Shown here: positions 52,023-62,230 of the stretch, one piece after another
Layout of the letters: each line of letters begins with the position of its first letter
How positions within the stretch are numbered: position 1 is the first letter of the stretch
Assembly (NCBI GenBank): GCA_024229515.1
Contig: JAAESI010000224.1
Location: forward strand, 58,567 to 122,566
Reading direction: 5' to 3'
DNA: 64,000 nucleotides
Source of the DNA: Pseudomonadota bacterium
Lineage (GTDB): Bacteria; Myxococcota_A; UBA796; UBA9615
The notes under the pieces: generated by a model
Seen by the model: only the letters and a program-made list of their open reading frames with translations
What the model was told of the DNA's origin: nothing
Databases searched by the model: none
Position numbers and translations under genes: made by a program

Positions 52023-55000
52023 ATGGACCGTCATAGCCGCTACGTCATTGCATTCTTCTTCTCTCTCCTGCTCTTCCCCGCAGGAGTTCTCGCCCAGGAA
52101 CCCGTGCGATCGCTGCTCTCGCCGGACCCCTCCGACCGGACCGGCGAGTCGCTGATCGTGGTCGATCTCGACGGGGACGGCCTGCTCGAGGCCGTGATCG
52201 GTGCGCCCGCTCACGACGAAGACCGGGGGCGCATCTGGATCGTGCCGCTGTTCGAGATCGACCAGCCCGGCGAGTACTGGCTCGATGAGGTTGCGTGGTC
52301 CGTTCTTCACGGCGCTGAGCCCGGTCAGCGGATCGGGGCCGAGCTTCATCAGCCTGAGCTGATGCCCGCTCCTGTGGCTTCCGACTTCATGGACGCCGAC
52401 TGGGAAGACCTCACGGTTTTCAACGCTGCACCGGGCGAGGAGCCCACCACCCGTCTGGAGGTCGATCTGGACGGCGACGGCGACCACGACGGGCTGGCAG
52501 AGGGGGACCCCGAGAACGGCTGGGTCATCCAGGTCAACCTCCCCTGGGACACCACCGACGAGGAAGAAGAGGGGGAGCTCACGCCCGCCGGCGGAGGGCA
52601 CGACGACCATTCAGAGGATGGTCACGACAGCGAAGACCGCCCCGGCGACAGCGGCAACGACGACCCCAACACCGGCGACGAAGACGGCAACGCCGGTGGC
52701 GACCACGACGCAGACTCACCCTCGACCTCCGATGGCCCCTGGGATGAGCCCGGCCAGATGACGGTGAGCACCGGCCCGGGCGTCACCCTCGACGACATCC
52801 CGGTCGGCGAGTTCCTCGACTCCGCGGCGGGACGGGAAGTCGTTGTCGACGGGAACCTCCGGCACGGCGTGACGCTCAAGGTGCCCGCCGGCCGCGGAGG
52901 CTTCGGTCCCGAGGTCTCGGTTCAGTTCGAGCAGGGCGTACGCAGCAACGAGTTCGGCCTGCACTGGGGTCTGAGCGCAGTCAGCTCCATCTCCCGCCGC
53001 AGCTGGAGTGGCGGGCAGCCCCGTGGCGACGGCAGCGACACCTTCTGGGTCGACGGTGAGCAGCTGATCCTCGTCTCCTCTGCTCCCGTTCCCGAGTACC
53101 GCCGACAGCGACGGACCGGCGAACGCTTCTTCTACGACGCCAGCAACGACGACTGGTTGGTCAACTTCGAAGGCTCCGAGACGACCTACGGCGAGCCCCA
53201 CATGGCCGGCGGGCGCGTCGACCAACGCCCGGCGGTGGTGACCAGCTCCGAAGTTCCATGGGGCGTACTTCCGCCGGCGCAGCCGGGGACCGTGATCTCG
53301 AGCCGGTGGTGGCTCGCTCGTCATCAGGACGCATCCGGCAACCAGATCAACTACTTCTATCGAGGCCTCGAGGAGACGGTGCTCCTGCGCTCCATCTCCT
53401 GGAGCCAGGGGAACTACGAACTCGAGTTCGACTACGAGAGCCGCCCCGGCCATCGCTTCGTGGCCCAAGCGGGCGAGCCCGGGTACCTGAGCCAGCATCT
53501 GGTCCAGGCTTCGCTCATCGAGAACGAGGGCGCATCGCAGACCCTCCGGCGGTGGACTTTCGACTACCAGCTGACCCTGCCAGGCCGAGAGATTCTCCTC
53601 CGGGACATCACGGTGCATGGCCACGCCGTCGCCGGGATCACCCCCGATCCGGTCCGCGTCCGCCGATTCCACTACCACCACGAACTCGAGGCTCCGCTGG
53701 AGCCCGGTGATTGGGCCGGCCTGGACTCCGACGACCTCGACGACCTCATGGCCGGAGCCGATCCCGCCGAGTTCTGGAGCGACGAGACCCCGCTGAGCAT
53801 CGACTTCGCATTGGGCCCGCCGGGCCGTGAGGGCTACCCCCACGTCACGACCCGCCTGATCCACGCGAACCACGACGCGCTGCCCGATCTCCTCCTGCTC
53901 TACGCCAGCTCCCAGTGGATCGCGGAGGAACGGGCGGTCGGCGCCAAGCAGCCCATGTGCGGACCGGAGCCGGAGAACGCCGGTGAGTGCAGCGGTGAAG
54001 GCCAGCCGTTTGTCTACAACCCGACGTCCTGCAACTCACCGCTCGCGGCCAAGGTCCTCCTCAACGAAGGCGGGCTCAACTTCGTCGAAGCGCCGCCGGT
54101 CCAGGCGCTGATCACCGACTGGCTCGATCAGCAGGGCCCGCCGACCGCCAACTGGGACGACCTTTGGGCTCGCATCGTCATCACCGACCTCAACCAGGAC
54201 GGGATGGATGACTTCATCGGTCCCGCCACCGTGCTTCACAGCCCCCGAACCGAAGGCTGGGAGACGGTCGCGCTGGGCCCCGACGAGCCGGTCAACGCGG
54301 CCGAGCCGCTCTGGATGCCGATCGACATCGACGGCGACGGCATGCCCGAACGCGTCTACCCGCCTCGCTCCACGCTCGGCCAGTGGACCTCGGGCGAGTC
54401 CATTGCGGGCCACCCGATGCTGTCCGCGGAGATCCCGGGCATGGAGGGCGGTCTCTGCATCGTTCCCCCTGCCCGCAACCCGGGCCAGACCCCTCGGTGG
54501 CACGCGGGTTTCATGAACGGCAGCGGAGACCCCGCCGGCGGTTACTTCGAGCTCTCACTCCCCTTCTTTGGAGGTCCGTTCACGGCGCTGACGTCCGATG
54601 CCTACGACCTCCCCGCCAGCGGGCCGTTCATCAGCCAGCTGCCGTGCGACGTGGATGGCGAGCCCGGCGTGCTGATTCCGGCGGGCGCGCTCGCCTCCTT
54701 CGACCACAACGCCCAGACGCCCTGGTTGGCCCCCACCGTGTGGGAGTACATCGCCTCACAGATCCAGCTCGGCGACGTCTCCGGGGATGGCTGCGCGGAT
54801 GCCTCGTTCGCGGTGGACCTCAACTCCGAGATCCTCGGCGCAGGCGTCGTCGCGACCCTCGGCGGGAATCAGATGACGTTCTCGGAGGTGTTCTACGGCG
54901 ACTGTGCCGGAGGCTTCCACTCGGAGGCCCCCCTGGCGGGGCGCGATGCCCTGGGCGGACCCTCCGCGCGACTGCGATTCGCACCCCTGAAGGAGGCTGA

Positions 55001-58000
55001 ATGCGGCGACCTGCCGTTCCAAGGCCTCGCGCTGGCGCGGTCGTGCGACGACCCTGGCGTCCCCCAGGTCTGGGCCGCACCCTGGTGCACCGTCGAACCG
55101 GACGAGTACCTGTGCTGCGACGAGTGCGGGGGTCTCTACGAGATCTGTTGGCCGGACAACTTCGACTACGAACTCTGCCCGGACCTCCCCGCGGGTGGCG
55201 GCCCCGGAGACGACGACGACGTCCCCGACCCGCCCGATGGTGATGACGTAGAGACGGTCGCGCTCGAGATCGAGATCGCGGATGACGGGCCCCCGCCGCC
55301 GGATGCGCCCGACTGGGTTCTGGACATGTGGCTGCTGCTTCAGCCCGACTGGGACCCCTACCTTCGCCACCGTTACGAGCGCGGCCTCGCCGACAGTCCG
55401 CACGGGCCGGGTCTCTACCCCATCGTCGGCGGCCAGTGGGTCGACACCGACGGGGACGGAGCCTTGGAGTGGCTCCAGGTCTGCACCGTCTCCGGCTACC
55501 CGAACCCGTCGGCAAGCCAGCCCCCCTGGGCCCCGGTTCCCGCAACCGACCTCGAAGCCCGGACCGCCTACCCACTGGCGCTGCACTACCCGCAGAGCCA
55601 CGACGACCAGGGCGCCGGAGCAGGGCAGTCCTGCCTGCAGCGTCCCGCGCGGCGCACCGACCTGGACTTCGTCGGCGGCATGTCGGCGCTGACGTCTGAG
55701 GCCTTCGGCGCAGCCCCCAGCGAGGCCCGACCTCTTGCCCGCGCCTTCCACCTCGGAAAGGACCACGCGGCGTTCGTCGTGGACCTCGACGGAGATGGCT
55801 TCCCGGACTACCTGCGCGGAGACGGAACCTCGCTGACGGTCCGGCTGAACCAGCGCCAGATCCCCGAGTCGACCCTCGTCGCCATCACCTACCCGACCGG
55901 CACAGCTGAACTCGGCCAGCCCCTCTCCGAGATGACCGGGACCAGCTACCTGAGTTGGCGCTTCGAGAACGCGCTCGACCACCCGCTGCGGCCGTACCCC
56001 CAGTTGGCGCTGGCGGAGGTGCTCGACGGGACCGGTCACCGCGTCTTCCAGCGGTACGGCTGTCGAATCGAGGACGGACGCCCCGCCGGCTGCGCCGTCA
56101 TCCTCGCCCAGGGAGCGCGGGGGGCCCTCCGCAAGACGCTGTACGCGACGTCGGGCTACCTCGCCGGGATGCGGTGGGTCGACGCCCGGTACGACGCAGC
56201 CGGACAGCTCGTCGAAGTCGACATCTCCATCCCAGAGAGTGAGCGGGCTGGCTCGACCTCGACCGCGGCGATCTGGGAGCGCCGATCTTGCTCGACTCAG
56301 GTCCCGGCAGGACCGTTCGACGGCGAACTCTGGAGCTACGTCGCAGCCTGCACCGGCTTCTCGGCACCGCATCCCGGCAGCGCTGCGATCCCCTTCGCGG
56401 ATGTTCTCGCCCTGCAGCAGACGGCCGAGGGAGAGGTCATCGAACACCTGATCCCTTGGCCTGGGGGACTCCCGCTGTCCATCGGCGTACCGCCGACCCC
56501 CTTCGACATGCACGCACGGGACGTCGAGATCGACGAGTTCGCGGTCCACGCCACTGCGACCGTCGACCACGGCTCGACGCTCACCATCGACGACGACCGC
56601 GTAACCACCCTCAGCTACGCGCCCACACCCGATCCGGACGGGCCCCAGTTGGTCGGCTCCCGAACCGAGGCCTTTGGCGCCCATACCGGCGTGCTTCAGG
56701 AGGTGGAGTACGGATGGACTGACTGGACCGTCACCTCGACCACCGTCGGCACCGGGGCCTCCGCTGCGACCACCGTCTTCGAGTTCGACTCCTACGGTCG
56801 GGCGACGAGAACGACCGATCCCGACGGGATCTCCTCCCTCGTCACCGGCAGGTACTGGTGCGGCGGCGCCTCGGGCCGGCTGGAGCACGAGCAACTGTGG
56901 CTCGATTCGGACGCCACGTTCGCGACGTACGACGACGCCTGCCAACCGCTCCTGACCGTGAGCACCTCGGGCGCTGAAGAGACGATGCTTCGGGATGGCT
57001 TCGGGGGACTGCGTCGCAGTGTCATCGAGCCGCGAGGAGACCAGCCGGCGCTGTCCGCCTGGTCGGCCCCGTCGCGCATTGGCTACGGCACCCCGACGCC
57101 TCAGCACATGGAGACCGACGGCGAACGGCTGGCGCTGACCTACATCAACCCGCGCGGCCAGACCTGGCGGACCCGGGACTGCCAGTGGAACGGCCCAGAA
57201 CTCGCGACGGATGCCGACGTGCTGCAAGTGAGCCCCTCGGATGGGTTTTGCGCGGCGGGGACCGAGGTCGACCGCTTGTTCCACTACTCCGAGGACGGGT
57301 TGATCGTCCTGGAGTCGGACCCGCACACGTTGGCCGACGGCCCCTCCCGCTGGACCGCTCACGAGTACGACTCGATGCGCCGCGCCGTCGCGACCTCCAG
57401 GGTGCGGGGATCCGAGGCCGACGTGCTCGCCGGCGGTGGGACGGTGCGACTCCGAACCGTCCGCAACCCACTCCACGACGGCGAAGAGATCCTGCTGCCC
57501 GACGGCCAGGTTCACCGCATCCAGACCTTTCCCCTCCTCCGCCAGGAGCGGGTCAACGGCGTGTTGCTCCAGGAGACGCACTTCAGCCCCGACGGGCTGC
57601 CGTTGGAGACCACCGACGCCATCGGGCGCCTGACCATCTCCTCGTACGACTCCCTCCGACGGCCCGAGGCAGTGGAGTTCCCCAGCTTCCTGGGTGTGGA
57701 CGAGCACGGCGGCTGGACCACCCACCACCCCCGGGTCGAGTCGACCTACACGCTCGCCGGCCGGCCCTCCGAGCTTATCTTCCCCGACGGGAACGGGACC
57801 CGAACCCTGCGCGACGGAGCGGGCCGGGACGTGGGCCGCGAGACCCTTGGTCACACCCCGCTGCGCGAGGTTGACCTGCCGCTCCCCATCCTTCCCGGGT
57901 CGCCCTCGGAGGCAGTCCGATCGACCGGGTTCCTCGACCCTGACGGCGATGAGGTCACAGTGCACCGAGACGGGCTCGGACGCGTCGTCGGAACCGAGCG

Positions 58001-61000
58001 GCCGGAGGGCATCGCGACGTCGGTCGAGTACGACGCCTGGGGTCGGCTTTCGTCCTCGGTGGACGCCACCGGACTGACGACCACGCTGGCGTACGTGACG
58101 CTCTCGAACGGAAGCATCAAGGTCACCACTACGTACGACGATGGAAGCGCCGAGTGGTCGATCACGGCAGCCACCGGCGAACTCCTCCGTTCGGTCGACC
58201 GGGACGGTGTCTTCCGCTCCTGGACCTACGACGACTGGGGACGACGAACCGCCCAGTTCCTGGGTGGAGCGGACGTGGAGTCCCTCGATCCGGTGGACTT
58301 CGGTGACCTCGAAGCGGCCTGGGTCTGGGACCACCTTGACCGTTTGCGGCAGGAGTGCCTCGGCTCGCTGGCCTGCACCACGTACGACTACGATGCTCGC
58401 GGTCGAGTCGAGCGAATCACGCGCGGCCCACAGACCTGGGAGTTGACCTGGAATGACGCCGACGAGTTGACCCTGGCGGAGCTGGTCGCAGGCCCCGACT
58501 CGTTCCAGATCGTCCCCATCTACAACGCGGCCGGGCACCTCATCGCCACCGACGTCGACGGGATCCGCGACGGCCAGACGGACTACGACGTGATGGGCCG
58601 TCCCGCCCGTTTCGTGCCGTCGGTGCCGGGCACCGGTGCCACGCGGTGGATCTACGACACGCAGGGGCGGCTGGAGGAGCTTCAGGCGCCCGGCGCCGCG
58701 CCCACCCGGTACGGGTACTGGCCCGACGGAGCGCTGCAGTGGGTCGATGACGGCTATGGCGCGCTGGACCAGTACCTTGAGTACGACGCCGCGGGCCGGG
58801 TGATCACGGCGACGGACGCCGCTGGTCTGGTCGTCCACTCCGAGTACTCCGGGCCTGACCTGACGGCCACGTGGACAGCCGACGCGGACACCGGCGCAGT
58901 GCTGTCCCGACGGGAGTTCGTCAGGAACGCTTCGACGGGCCGGTTGGAGTTCGTTCTCGATGCGATCGAGACGAGCTGCGCCGCGGCGGTCTCGCCCGGC
59001 GGGACGGTCGCCGACTGCGGTTCGGCGGAGTACGCCTCACGACGCTACGAGTGGAGCGCGGGCGGCCGACGTCAGTCCGTCACCGACCCGGAGGGCAGCG
59101 CCGCCGCCTGGTCCTACGACTTCGCGGACGGAACGGGCCGGCTCGAATCGTGGGCCACAGACACGCTCTCGAAGAGCTACTCGTACGACTCGAACGGCCA
59201 ACTGACGCAGGTCGACCGGGGGTCCGGATCGTCTTCGGAGATGGTGTACGACACCCTCGGCCAGCTCCTCAGTGTCATCGACATTGAAGGCGGGGAGACT
59301 GAGACGTCCAGCTTCCAGTACGACGTCCGCGGTCGAACCCGCTGGTCAGCCGTGGAGCGAAACGGCGCCTACGTCGAGGAGGTCTTCAGCGACTACGACG
59401 CCCGCGGTCTCCTGGTCCAGCAAGGCCGGGTGCTGGACGGCGCTACGCCGAGCTTCTCCCCCAACAACGGCATCTGCGACGCCGGTGAACTCTGCTTCGA
59501 GTACGACGAATTGGGGCGTCGCACCTCGGTCGTCTACCCCGACCAGCGGGACGTCGCCTTCGAGTACGTGGACGGCCGGCTGCAGCGCGTGTTCGACGGC
59601 TACGGCGGACCGCCGATGTACGAGGTGCGCAGCCGCGACGTGCGCGGTCGGCCCGAGGAGGTCTGGCGCGCTGGCGATGTCTACGAGCAGCTCGTGCGCG
59701 ACCGCGCCGGACGGGTCTCGGAGCGCCACCTCGAGATGATCAGCGGCGTCGGACCGTCCTCTCCGAGTTCGACCCTGGTCGACGTGCTCATCGACCGGGA
59801 CGCGGCCGGACGGCTGACGGCCCGCAGTTCTGCCACCTTCGGCCCCATGTCGATGGCGTCCCCGGAATCCGGGGAGCGCTCTTACGGGTACAACGCGATG
59901 GGCTGGCTCACCTCGGAGACGGTGGACGACGAATCGGTCGCGCAGACGTTCGATCGAGCGGGCAACCGCCTGAGCCGGTTCGATGCGTTCGGCGACGGCT
60001 TCTCCGCCACGTATGGGGCCGACAACCGAATCGAGACGATCGATCGGACGGATGCTCCGGGGCCGTTCGTCTTCGCCTACGACAACTTCGGCCGACGCAA
60101 GGGCGACGAGGACGGCCGGACCTTCGGGTACACCCCCCGCGGCCGACTCGAGGAGGTCTTCAGCGCGGCCGGAAACCTGGAGGCCGAGTACGACTACGGC
60201 GTGGGCGGGGGACGGGTCCGCGAGGACGTCGCAGGCTCGGTCCGCGAGTTCACCTACGCACCCGACAGTTGGTTCCCGTGGGTCACCACCGAAGGCGGCG
60301 CGGACTCGAACGAAGTGATGGTCGGCGGCCAGTCGATCGCGACGCTCGATCCCCTCTCAGGAGTGACGTCATCGCTGACCGATGCGACGGCCAACCCGTT
60401 CCTGCGCACCGACGCCGCCGGCGAGCCCAACTGGACCGGTTCGTGGGACGCCTACGGAGCGGACGAGACCTCCATCGGCGTCGCGCCCCCGACGGGGTTC
60501 AAGGGGATGCTCGGCAGCAACGGAGCCATCCCGTACCTGTCGGCGGGGCACCGGGACTACGACCCGCTGACGGGGACATGGCTGGAGCCTGATCCCATCG
60601 GAGTCGACGGGGACGCGTTGGGGAACCAGTACCGGTTCGCCGACGGGGATCCCGTGAACCTGGCCGATCCCTCGGGTCTGTGTGTGAACCCGTGGGTGAT
60701 GCCGGGGTCCACGCGCGCACAGATGCGGGCGATGTTGACGGGGAGCTTCAAGGGGCCCGTGCGCCTCTCGAACGCTCGCAACGAGTTCTACGACGAGTAC
60801 ATGAACAACAACCCCAGGGGACCTGGAACCTGGAAGTCGACGCAGCACGCGACGCGGGCGCAGCAGCCGTGGCATGGGCCGCTGATGGCGGGGAACCCAA
60901 CGACGGTGGAGGTCGATTCCCAGGACGAGGGCCCCGGCGTGCCGGTTCGAGTCGGCTACATATGGACCGACGCGTACTACCCCGTCTTCCGATTCGCCAA

Positions 61001-62219
61001 TGGAGAGCTCAGGTACTGGAACGGTCGTGAACTCCAGCCCCTGAACGACGGAGAGGATGGCACCAACGCGGGACTCCTGACCGGCGACGAACTGTTCGAG
61101 AGCCACACCGGCATGACCCGCGCCGAGGCGCGAACGATCTTGCCCGATCGCGAGACCGCAGCGGATATTGCTGGGTCTCTCGGCGTCTCGCCCGAAGGCC
61201 CGGATCCGGAGTTCCCGGCCGGTGGCTGGGGTCCGGCCGATCTCGACGCTGAGGCACCAAGCTTCGGTAAGTACTACACCCCACTGAACACCCCGGCCTC
61301 GATCTTCAAAGGAGTCGGCTACGCAACCGGAACCGAGCCGATGCGGGCGTTCGCAGAGGACGCAGCAAGGGTCATGTTCAGGGCCTACGACCTCAACGAG
61401 GGCCACCTGTGGGACACAGGCGTCTCGTCGGCCAACGCGATCTTCAATCCGATGTATCACACGGTCGCTGCAACCTCGGGCTACGACCCGCTCCGGGACC
61501 AGCACTACCAGCTCGGCTCCTTCTCGCAGCGTCTGGCGATCTTTGGAGGCATCTTCGGGGCGGGCATGGTCGCATCGCCGTTGGCCTCCGGTGGCGCGGT
61601 CGCACGGCAGATTGACTTCGACGGTCTTGCCCTCAACCTGAACAAGGGGGACTTCTCGTTCGGCCCCGGCCCCGCATTCAAGCCTGGCCCATCAGCGGCG
61701 AACGCGAATCGATTCAACGCACGCGTGCTTCTTCCGAACGACGGTCCAGGAGGCACGGGCTACGGCTACAGCGCGAATACTCTTGTCGACAGATTCGCAG
61801 AGGAATACGCAGGAGCGGTGAACCAGGCGAATCGGATCCTGGAGGCCGGCGGCGACGGTGGCACCGCCTGGGGCCGACGGCATCAAATCTGGACCCAAGA
61901 AGGCAGGGCAGACCTGACCTCAATGTCGCGGGGAAATGCGTTGCAACAGATCGCGAACGACTTGATGACCGGGGGGCAATCCCGTTCGCCCCTCCGCTCG
62001 TATGATGATCTCGACCGTGCCGGAGCTAGGATCAGATTCAATCAGGCGGACTTCGAAGGCATTCGAAACTCATCCGGGAGCGCCGTCCGGCCCGATATCC
62101 AAATCCGGATGCCCGGGGGGGCGCTGTTCAAGATCGATCTAACATCGGCCGCGCAGGCGGCGAAGATCGAGCTGTACTACGGGCCTCAGTCAACCGGAGT
62201 CTTCAACATCGTGTACTGA
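52023..62219 (+). CDS. Giant exported SpvB/RHS-YD protein with a variable C-terminal tip (polymorphic toxin)
   Basis: I take the ATG at 52023 (SD-like GGGGGG just upstream) rather than the GTG at 52008. The 3,398-residue protein has a Sec signal peptide (1-25), an FG-GAP-like strand (IVVDLDGDGLLEAVIG), an acidic low-complexity part (about 180-240), then SpvB-type and TcB middle-like regions (VVDLDGDGFPDYL, VNPLRPYPQLALAEVLDGTGH-type). Many YD repeats follow (FEFDSYGRATRTTDPDG, YDYDARGRVERITR, FAYDNFGRRKGDEDG). The RHS core ends in GHRDYDPLTGTWLEPDPIG...NLADPSGL at about residue 2880. After it comes a non-repeat tip of about 510 residues. The last part has RPD (3356-3358) and KIDLTS (3370-3375), which may be a PD-(D/E)xK-like nuclease with Thr in the usual Lys place. 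Toxin activity is inferred. Confidence 0.85.
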   Translation: MDRHSRYVIAFFFSLLLFPAGVLAQEPVRSLLSPDPSDRTGESLIVVDLDGDGLLEAVIGAPAHDEDRGRIWIVPLFEIDQPGEYWLDEVAWSVLHGAEPGQRIGAELHQPELMPAPVASDFMDADWEDLTVFNAAPGEEPTTRLEVDLDGDGDHDGLAEGDPENGWVIQVNLPWDTTDEEEEGELTPAGGGHDDHSEDGHDSEDRPGDSGNDDPNTGDEDGNAGGDHDADSPSTSDGPWDEPGQMTVSTGPGVTLDDIPVGEFLDSAAGREVVVDGNLRHGVTLKVPAGRGGFGPEVSVQFEQGVRSNEFGLHWGLSAVSSISRRSWSGGQPRGDGSDTFWVDGEQLILVSSAPVPEYRRQRRTGERFFYDASNDDWLVNFEGSETTYGEPHMAGGRVDQRPAVVTSSEVPWGVLPPAQPGTVISSRWWLARHQDASGNQINYFYRGLEETVLLRSISWSQGNYELEFDYESRPGHRFVAQAGEPGYLSQHLVQASLIENEGASQTLRRWTFDYQLTLPGREILLRDITVHGHAVAGITPDPVRVRRFHYHHELEAPLEPGDWAGLDSDDLDDLMAGADPAEFWSDETPLSIDFALGPPGREGYPHVTTRLIHANHDALPDLLLLYASSQWIAEERAVGAKQPMCGPEPENAGECSGEGQPFVYNPTSCNSPLAAKVLLNEGGLNFVEAPPVQALITDWLDQQGPPTANWDDLWARIVITDLNQDGMDDFIGPATVLHSPRTEGWETVALGPDEPVNAAEPLWMPIDIDGDGMPERVYPPRSTLGQWTSGESIAGHPMLSAEIPGMEGGLCIVPPARNPGQTPRWHAGFMNGSGDPAGGYFELSLPFFGGPFTALTSDAYDLPASGPFISQLPCDVDGEPGVLIPAGALASFDHNAQTPWLAPTVWEYIASQIQLGDVSGDGCADASFAVDLNSEILGAGVVATLGGNQMTFSEVFYGDCAGGFHSEAPLAGRDALGGPSARLRFAPLKEAECGDLPFQGLALARSCDDPGVPQVWAAPWCTVEPDEYLCCDECGGLYEICWPDNFDYELCPDLPAGGGPGDDDDVPDPPDGDDVETVALEIEIADDGPPPPDAPDWVLDMWLLLQPDWDPYLRHRYERGLADSPHGPGLYPIVGGQWVDTDGDGALEWLQVCTVSGYPNPSASQPPWAPVPATDLEARTAYPLALHYPQSHDDQGAGAGQSCLQRPARRTDLDFVGGMSALTSEAFGAAPSEARPLARAFHLGKDHAAFVVDLDGDGFPDYLRGDGTSLTVRLNQRQIPESTLVAITYPTGTAELGQPLSEMTGTSYLSWRFENALDHPLRPYPQLALAEVLDGTGHRVFQRYGCRIEDGRPAGCAVILAQGARGALRKTLYATSGYLAGMRWVDARYDAAGQLVEVDISIPESERAGSTSTAAIWERRSCSTQVPAGPFDGELWSYVAACTGFSAPHPGSAAIPFADVLALQQTAEGEVIEHLIPWPGGLPLSIGVPPTPFDMHARDVEIDEFAVHATATVDHGSTLTIDDDRVTTLSYAPTPDPDGPQLVGSRTEAFGAHTGVLQEVEYGWTDWTVTSTTVGTGASAATTVFEFDSYGRATRTTDPDGISSLVTGRYWCGGASGRLEHEQLWLDSDATFATYDDACQPLLTVSTSGAEETMLRDGFGGLRRSVIEPRGDQPALSAWSAPSRIGYGTPTPQHMETDGERLALTYINPRGQTWRTRDCQWNGPELATDADVLQVSPSDGFCAAGTEVDRLFHYSEDGLIVLESDPHTLADGPSRWTAHEYDSMRRAVATSRVRGSEADVLAGGGTVRLRTVRNPLHDGEEILLPDGQVHRIQTFPLLRQERVNGVLLQETHFSPDGLPLETTDAIGRLTISSYDSLRRPEAVEFPSFLGVDEHGGWTTHHPRVESTYTLAGRPSELIFPDGNGTRTLRDGAGRDVGRETLGHTPLREVDLPLPILPGSPSEAVRSTGFLDPDGDEVTVHRDGLGRVVGTERPEGIATSVEYDAWGRLSSSVDATGLTTTLAYVTLSNGSIKVTTTYDDGSAEWSITAATGELLRSVDRDGVFRSWTYDDWGRRTAQFLGGADVESLDPVDFGDLEAAWVWDHLDRLRQECLGSLACTTYDYDARGRVERITRGPQTWELTWNDADELTLAELVAGPDSFQIVPIYNAAGHLIATDVDGIRDGQTDYDVMGRPARFVPSVPGTGATRWIYDTQGRLEELQAPGAAPTRYGYWPDGALQWVDDGYGALDQYLEYDAAGRVITATDAAGLVVHSEYSGPDLTATWTADADTGAVLSRREFVRNASTGRLEFVLDAIETSCAAAVSPGGTVADCGSAEYASRRYEWSAGGRRQSVTDPEGSAAAWSYDFADGTGRLESWATDTLSKSYSYDSNGQLTQVDRGSGSSSEMVYDTLGQLLSVIDIEGGETETSSFQYDVRGRTRWSAVERNGAYVEEVFSDYDARGLLVQQGRVLDGATPSFSPNNGICDAGELCFEYDELGRRTSVVYPDQRDVAFEYVDGRLQRVFDGYGGPPMYEVRSRDVRGRPEEVWRAGDVYEQLVRDRAGRVSERHLEMISGVGPSSPSSTLVDVLIDRDAAGRLTARSSATFGPMSMASPESGERSYGYNAMGWLTSETVDDESVAQTFDRAGNRLSRFDAFGDGFSATYGADNRIETIDRTDAPGPFVFAYDNFGRRKGDEDGRTFGYTPRGRLEEVFSAAGNLEAEYDYGVGGGRVREDVAGSVREFTYAPDSWFPWVTTEGGADSNEVMVGGQSIATLDPLSGVTSSLTDATANPFLRTDAAGEPNWTGSWDAYGADETSIGVAPPTGFKGMLGSNGAIPYLSAGHRDYDPLTGTWLEPDPIGVDGDALGNQYRFADGDPVNLADPSGLCVNPWVMPGSTRAQMRAMLTGSFKGPVRLSNARNEFYDEYMNNNPRGPGTWKSTQHATRAQQPWHGPLMAGNPTTVEVDSQDEGPGVPVRVGYIWTDAYYPVFRFANGELRYWNGRELQPLNDGEDGTNAGLLTGDELFESHTGMTRAEARTILPDRETAADIAGSLGVSPEGPDPEFPAGGWGPADLDAEAPSFGKYYTPLNTPASIFKGVGYATGTEPMRAFAEDAARVMFRAYDLNEGHLWDTGVSSANAIFNPMYHTVAATSGYDPLRDQHYQLGSFSQRLAIFGGIFGAGMVASPLASGGAVARQIDFDGLALNLNKGDFSFGPGPAFKPGPSAANANRFNARVLLPNDGPGGTGYGYSANTLVDRFAEEYAGAVNQANRILEAGGDGGTAWGRRHQIWTQEGRADLTSMSRGNALQQIANDLMTGGQSRSPLRSYDDLDRAGARIRFNQADFEGIRNSSGSAVRPDIQIRMPGGALFKIDLTSAAQAAKIELYYGPQSTGVFNIVY

Positions 62220-62230
62220 GGAGAGACCAG

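Noticed and set aside
54756..58838. A 1,360-codon open frame on the minus strand
   Set aside because: It is exactly antisense to the RHS/YD region, rich in Arg/Gly/Val without motifs, and arises from the high third-position GC of the real gene.
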